Below, in pieces: positions 34,051 to 36,712 of a DNA stretch of 36,712 nt (position 1 is its first letter; each line of letters opens with the position of its first letter). The notes below the pieces were generated by a model. The model ran no database searches and was not told the DNA's origin. It saw nothing but the letters and a program-made list of their open reading frames with translations. Source of the DNA: Micromonospora craterilacus (GTDB lineage Bacteria > Actinomycetota > Actinomycetes > Mycobacteriales > Micromonosporaceae). The translations under genes were made by a program, and so were the position numbers. Location of the stretch: positions 1 to 36,712 of the forward strand of contig NZ_POTY01000034.1 of assembly GCF_003236315.1 (NCBI RefSeq), read 5' to 3'.

Positions 34051-35943
34051 TCACTCCTGGGGGAGACGGTCGAGGGGTACGAGCAGTCTGCCCGATCCGG
34101 TCAGTCCACCCGATTCCGGGGCGGGACCCGTCTCAGCGGTGCCGATCCGCAGCGACGCGACCAGGTCCCGGTACAGCTCGTCGGTGCCCAGCAGGGTCGC
34201 GTGGTCACCGACGGCGCGGATCCGGCCACGGTCCATCACGACGATCTGGCCGGCGTCGAGCACGGTCGACAGCCGGTGGGCGATGGTGAGCACCGCGCCG
34301 GTCTCGGCCCGTTGCCGGACACACCGGCCGACCGCCGCCTCGGTCAGACCGTCCACCTGGGAGGTCGCCTCGTCGAGCAGCAGCACGTCCGGGGTACGCA
34401 GCACGGCCCGGGCCAGCGCGATGCGCTGCCGCTCGCCCCCGGAGACGGTGGTGGCGGTCAAGGGCGTGTCCAGCCCGAGGTCGAGTGAGCCCACCTTGTC
34501 GTGCAGGTCGACCGCGCGCAACGCGGCCCACAGCTCGCCGTCGGTGGCGTCCGGATGGGTGAAGCGCAGGTTGTCGCCGATGGTGCCGGGTACCACCGGC
34601 GCCTCCTGCTCGACGTAGGCCAGCCGGCCACGGATCTCGCCGGGCGCGTGCTCGGGGTACGGACGGCCGTCGAGCAGCAGCCGACCGTGCTCCGGTTCGA
34701 GGAAGCGCAGCAACAGCGAGAAGAGGGTGGTCTTGCCGGCACCGGAGGGTCCGACGATCGCGGTGTGCCCGGCGCGCGGGATCTCCAGGTCGATGTCGCG
34801 TACTGCGGGCGGCGCGCCTGGCGCGTACCGCGCGGTGACGCCCTGGAAGGTCAGTACCGGCCCGCCCGGCTCCACCCGCCGGCCGCGGACGGACGACGGG
34901 CTCGACGCCGGGCCGGCTGCCGACGGGCCGGCGGTGGACGGCGGGCCGGGCTCGACGGCCATCGCCTCGATCTCGCGCAGCCGGCCGGCCGCCGCGATCC
35001 CGGCCTGCATGGCGGTCATGTTCTGGGTCAACTCGCTGATCGGGCCCATCAGTTGGAAGGCGTAGAGCAGGAACGCGATCAGCGTGGACACCTCGATCAG
35101 GCCACGCTCCGCCCGCGCCGCGCCGAAACCGAGGATGACGATCACCGCGACCTGGATGCCGGTCCACGAGATGGTCCAGACCAGCGCGGCGCGTCGGGCG
35201 GCGTGGATGCCGTGCCGCCCGGACTCCCGGGCGTGCGTGGTGATCATGGCCGCCTGGCGCTGCTCGGCCCGGCTGGCCTTGACCGTCCGGATGGCGCGCA
35301 GCGAGCCTTCCAGCGCACCGCCGAGCCGCCCGACCGACTCCTGCGCCGCCTCCTGGGCCCGGCCGATCGAGGGCAGCAGCAGCCCCATCAGCGCGGCCAC
35401 GGCGACCACCGCGACCAGGGTGGTGCCCAGCAGCACCAGGTCCAGCGTGCCCATCAGCACCAGCGTTCCGACCAGCGCCAGCGCACCGTTTATCAGGCCG
35501 ACCAGGCTGCCGGACGCCTGGTGCAGCAGCCCGGGGTCGGAGGTGGCCCGGGTGACCAGCTCGCCACCGGGGCGCCGGGTGAGCTGGTCGATCCGGGCGG
35601 CGAAGTAGCGCCGGATCACCCCGGTCCGCGCGTCGAGCACCACCCGCTCGGCGACGCCCCCCATCAGCATCCACTGCCACAGCGAGATGGCGGCCCCCAC
35701 CACCACGAGGACCAGCAGCACGGTGACCGGACGGGCCAGCGAGTCACCGGCACCGAGGGTGTCCAACACCCACTTGGTCACCAGCGGGGTGGCCAACCCG
35801 GCCGCGTTGGCCACCAGACCGAGCAGCAGCCCGAGCAGCATGGCCGGCCAGTGCGGCCGGAGGTACGTCAGCAGCAGGGCGGTGCGGGCCCGCTGGGCGG
35901 TCGGCTGGTGATCGGGCAACGCGGGAGCGAGGGTCTCGGTCAC
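34051..35943 (-). CDS. ABC exporter half-transporter (membrane plus ATPase domain)
   Basis: Fused transporter of about 630 aa that should work as a dimer. Residues 25-310 hold the six-helix ABC membrane domain (PHWPAMLLGLLLGLVANAAGLATPL to STLIAFLLYAFQLMGPISEL). A Pro/Ser/Ala-rich linker (about 332-360) leads to the ATPase: Walker A GPSGAGKT (398-405), signature VSGGERQR (500-507), Walker B VLLLDEATSQVD (520-531) and the H-loop TIAHRLST. The start is GTG at 35943 rather than 35961, because the longer form would start inside the palindromic operator. Family: multidrug/lipid exporters; substrate unknown. Cotranscribed with the RND gene. Confidence 0.92.
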   Translation of the reverse strand: MTETLAPALPDHQPTAQRARTALLLTYLRPHWPAMLLGLLLGLVANAAGLATPLVTKWVLDTLGAGDSLARPVTVLLVLVVVGAAISLWQWMLMGGVAERVVLDARTGVIRRYFAARIDQLTRRPGGELVTRATSDPGLLHQASGSLVGLINGALALVGTLVLMGTLDLVLLGTTLVAVVAVAALMGLLLPSIGRAQEAAQESVGRLGGALEGSLRAIRTVKASRAEQRQAAMITTHARESGRHGIHAARRAALVWTISWTGIQVAVIVILGFGAARAERGLIEVSTLIAFLLYAFQLMGPISELTQNMTAMQAGIAAAGRLREIEAMAVEPGPPSTAGPSAAGPASSPSSVRGRRVEPGGPVLTFQGVTARYAPGAPPAVRDIDLEIPRAGHTAIVGPSGAGKTTLFSLLLRFLEPEHGRLLLDGRPYPEHAPGEIRGRLAYVEQEAPVVPGTIGDNLRFTHPDATDGELWAALRAVDLHDKVGSLDLGLDTPLTATTVSGGERQRIALARAVLRTPDVLLLDEATSQVDGLTEAAVGRCVRQRAETGAVLTIAHRLSTVLDAGQIVVMDRGRIRAVGDHATLLGTDELYRDLVASLRIGTAETGPAPESGGLTGSGRLLVPLDRLPQE

Positions 35944-35950
35944 CCCGCAA

Positions 35951-35968
35951 TGGAACACCACTGTTCCA
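35951..35968. promoter_or_regulatory. Palindromic operator, likely TetR-binding site
   Basis: TGGAACACCACTGTTCCA is a perfect 7-bp inverted repeat with a 4-bp centre, lying 8 bp before the ABC start and 48 bp before the TetR start. TetR regulators commonly bind such palindromes between themselves and a divergent efflux gene. On the minus strand it overlaps a possible -10 (TTCCAT, 35950-35955) and the spacer to a TTGCCC -35 (35973-35978, 17-bp spacing), so binding would block transcription of the efflux genes. Confidence 0.65.
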
Positions 35969-36003
35969 CTACGGGCAAGCTATATTCCGAATCCGTACAT
36001 TGG

Positions 36004-36009
36004 TAACCT
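36004..36009 (+). promoter_or_regulatory. Putative leaderless promoter (-10 box) of the TetR gene
   Basis: TAACCT is 6 nt before the GTG at 36016. There is no ribosome-binding site. A second AT-rich box TATATT (35981-35986) lies further upstream and could also serve. Confidence 0.45.
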
Positions 36010-36015
36010 CTGCGC

Positions 36016-36582
36016 GTGGTGACCATCGAGGAGAGCGGCAGCCGGGCGCGGACCCGGCAGGCGATCGTGCAGGCCGCGATCGAGGTGCTGGCCCGCAACC
36101 CGGCCGCCAGCCTCGGCGAGATCGCCACCGCCGCCCACGTCGGGCGGACCACCCTGCACCGCTACTTCGCCGAACGGTCGGATCTGCTGGCCGGCGTCGC
36201 CGCCGAGGGCGTGGCGCGGCTCAACCAGGCGACCGGGCGGGCCCGCCTTGACGAGGGCCGGGGTGCCGAGGCGCTGCACCGGCTCTGCACCGAGTACTTC
36301 GACCTCGGCGACCTGCTCTCGCTGATCTTCGCCGAGCCGCAGTTGGTCAGCGACCCGGCCTGGTCCACCCAGGTCTGTGACGACGACTTCCACGCCATGG
36401 TCGCCCGCGGCCACGCCGACGGCAGCATCGACCCGGCCCTGCCCGCAACCTGGCTGGAGTCCGTCCTCTGGTCCCAGCTGTATGCCGGCTGGAGCTACCT
36501 GGCCGAGCACGACGTGTCCCGGCACGAGGTACTCGGCCTGGTCACCCGCACCATCGCCGGAGCGGTCGCACCCCGCAGCTGA
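36016..36582 (+). CDS. TetR/AcrR-family transcriptional regulator
   Basis: DNA-binding repressor of 188 aa. The N-terminal helix-turn-helix is typical: ARTRQAIVQAAIEVLARNPAASLGEIATAAHVGRTTLHRYFAERSDLL (about 10-58). The rest is the helical ligand-binding domain with no recognised ligand signature. It is divergent from the ABC-RND efflux operon and is expected to repress it through the palindrome at 35951-35968 until bound by a transported compound. GTG at 36016 follows a TAACCT box by 6 nt; an alternative GTG lies upstream in another frame. Confidence 0.9.
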   Translation: MVTIEESGSRARTRQAIVQAAIEVLARNPAASLGEIATAAHVGRTTLHRYFAERSDLLAGVAAEGVARLNQATGRARLDEGRGAEALHRLCTEYFDLGDLLSLIFAEPQLVSDPAWSTQVCDDDFHAMVARGHADGSIDPALPATWLESVLWSQLYAGWSYLAEHDVSRHEVLGLVTRTIAGAVAPRS

Positions 36583-36712
36583 CCCGTGGCCACGCCGCCC
36601 GGCCCTGTCGAGCCGCCGACCCCGCCCACCGCCGCCGAGCTGCGGCCCCGCGCGCCAGCCCCGCCGAGCCACGGCCCCAAGCGTCGACTCCGCCGAGCTG
36701 CCGGTCCTGTCC
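36583..36712. other. Right-end intergenic sequence, no gene seen
   Basis: A very GC-rich, CCGCCGA-repeating stretch after the TetR stop. Readings through it are Pro/Arg-rich without any family resemblance. The window ends here, so a gene starting further right cannot be excluded. Confidence 0.4.

Noticed and set aside
30685..34488. 1267-codon open frame on the plus strand opposite the RND permease
   Set aside because: Composition is His/Gln/Arg/Asp-rich as expected for the antisense of a membrane protein gene in high-GC DNA. No domain is recognisable.

Overview
The window looks like chromosomal core DNA of a high-GC actinobacterium, most likely a member of the Micromonosporaceae (Micromonospora/Salinispora type). 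The reasons are the very high G+C, frequent GTG/TTG starts, an Arg-rich actinobacterial Rho, a septum-formation lipoprotein, a DUF2550 protein after the ATP synthase genes, and actinobacterial homologues throughout. I see no mobile elements, CRISPR array, rRNA or tRNA genes.

Layout. (1) Plus strand, 171-4494: a septum-formation lipoprotein, then nadB-nadC-coaX (de novo NAD synthesis and the first step of CoA synthesis). (2) Minus strand, 4755-5342: a secreted lysozyme-like protein with a long leader. (3) Minus strand, 5657-16673, read from high to low coordinates: glyA, an AtpI-like membrane protein, an AtpZ-like small protein, atpB-E-F-H-A-G-D, a terminator, an LCP-family cell-wall gene, atpC and DUF2550. 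This is the complete F-type ATP synthase, but its epsilon gene is separated from the rest. (4) Plus strand, 16709-18193: a two-domain SDR/DUF2867 protein, convergent with a bifunctional penicillin-binding protein (18197-20308, minus). (5) Minus strand, 20437-22664: a low-molecular-weight phosphatase, a Sua5/TsaC-like protein and prmC, tightly coupled. (6) Plus strand, 22739-24286: a TPR-GGDEF diguanylate cyclase. (7) Minus strand, 24293-29290: prfA, rpmE, rho and thrB. (8) Minus strand, 29372-30604: an MFS transporter. (9) 30742-36582: an efflux module made of an ABC half-transporter and an RND (AcrB/SwrC-type) permease on the minus strand, divergent from a TetR regulator. A perfect 7-4-7 palindrome lies in the shared promoter region.

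From thrB through rho, rpmE, prfA, prmC, sua5, phosphatase and glyA to atp, the order resembles the old gene neighbourhood also known from Bacillus (rho-rpmE-prfA-prmC-ywlC-ywlE-glyA-atp). Lineage-specific genes have been inserted into it here: the GGDEF gene, the PBP, the SDR gene and the LCP gene. The main oddities are: a Sua5 homologue with two of its four signature residues replaced; atpC separated from atpD by a terminator, an LCP gene and its own putative promoter; a 39-bp tandem duplication that duplicates the start of the AtpI gene; a low-complexity RAERGE/QRADRDN insert in Rho; and a recurrent -10-like hexamer placed 6-8 nt before GTG starts, suggesting widespread leaderless transcription. 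No clearly new multi-gene system is visible.
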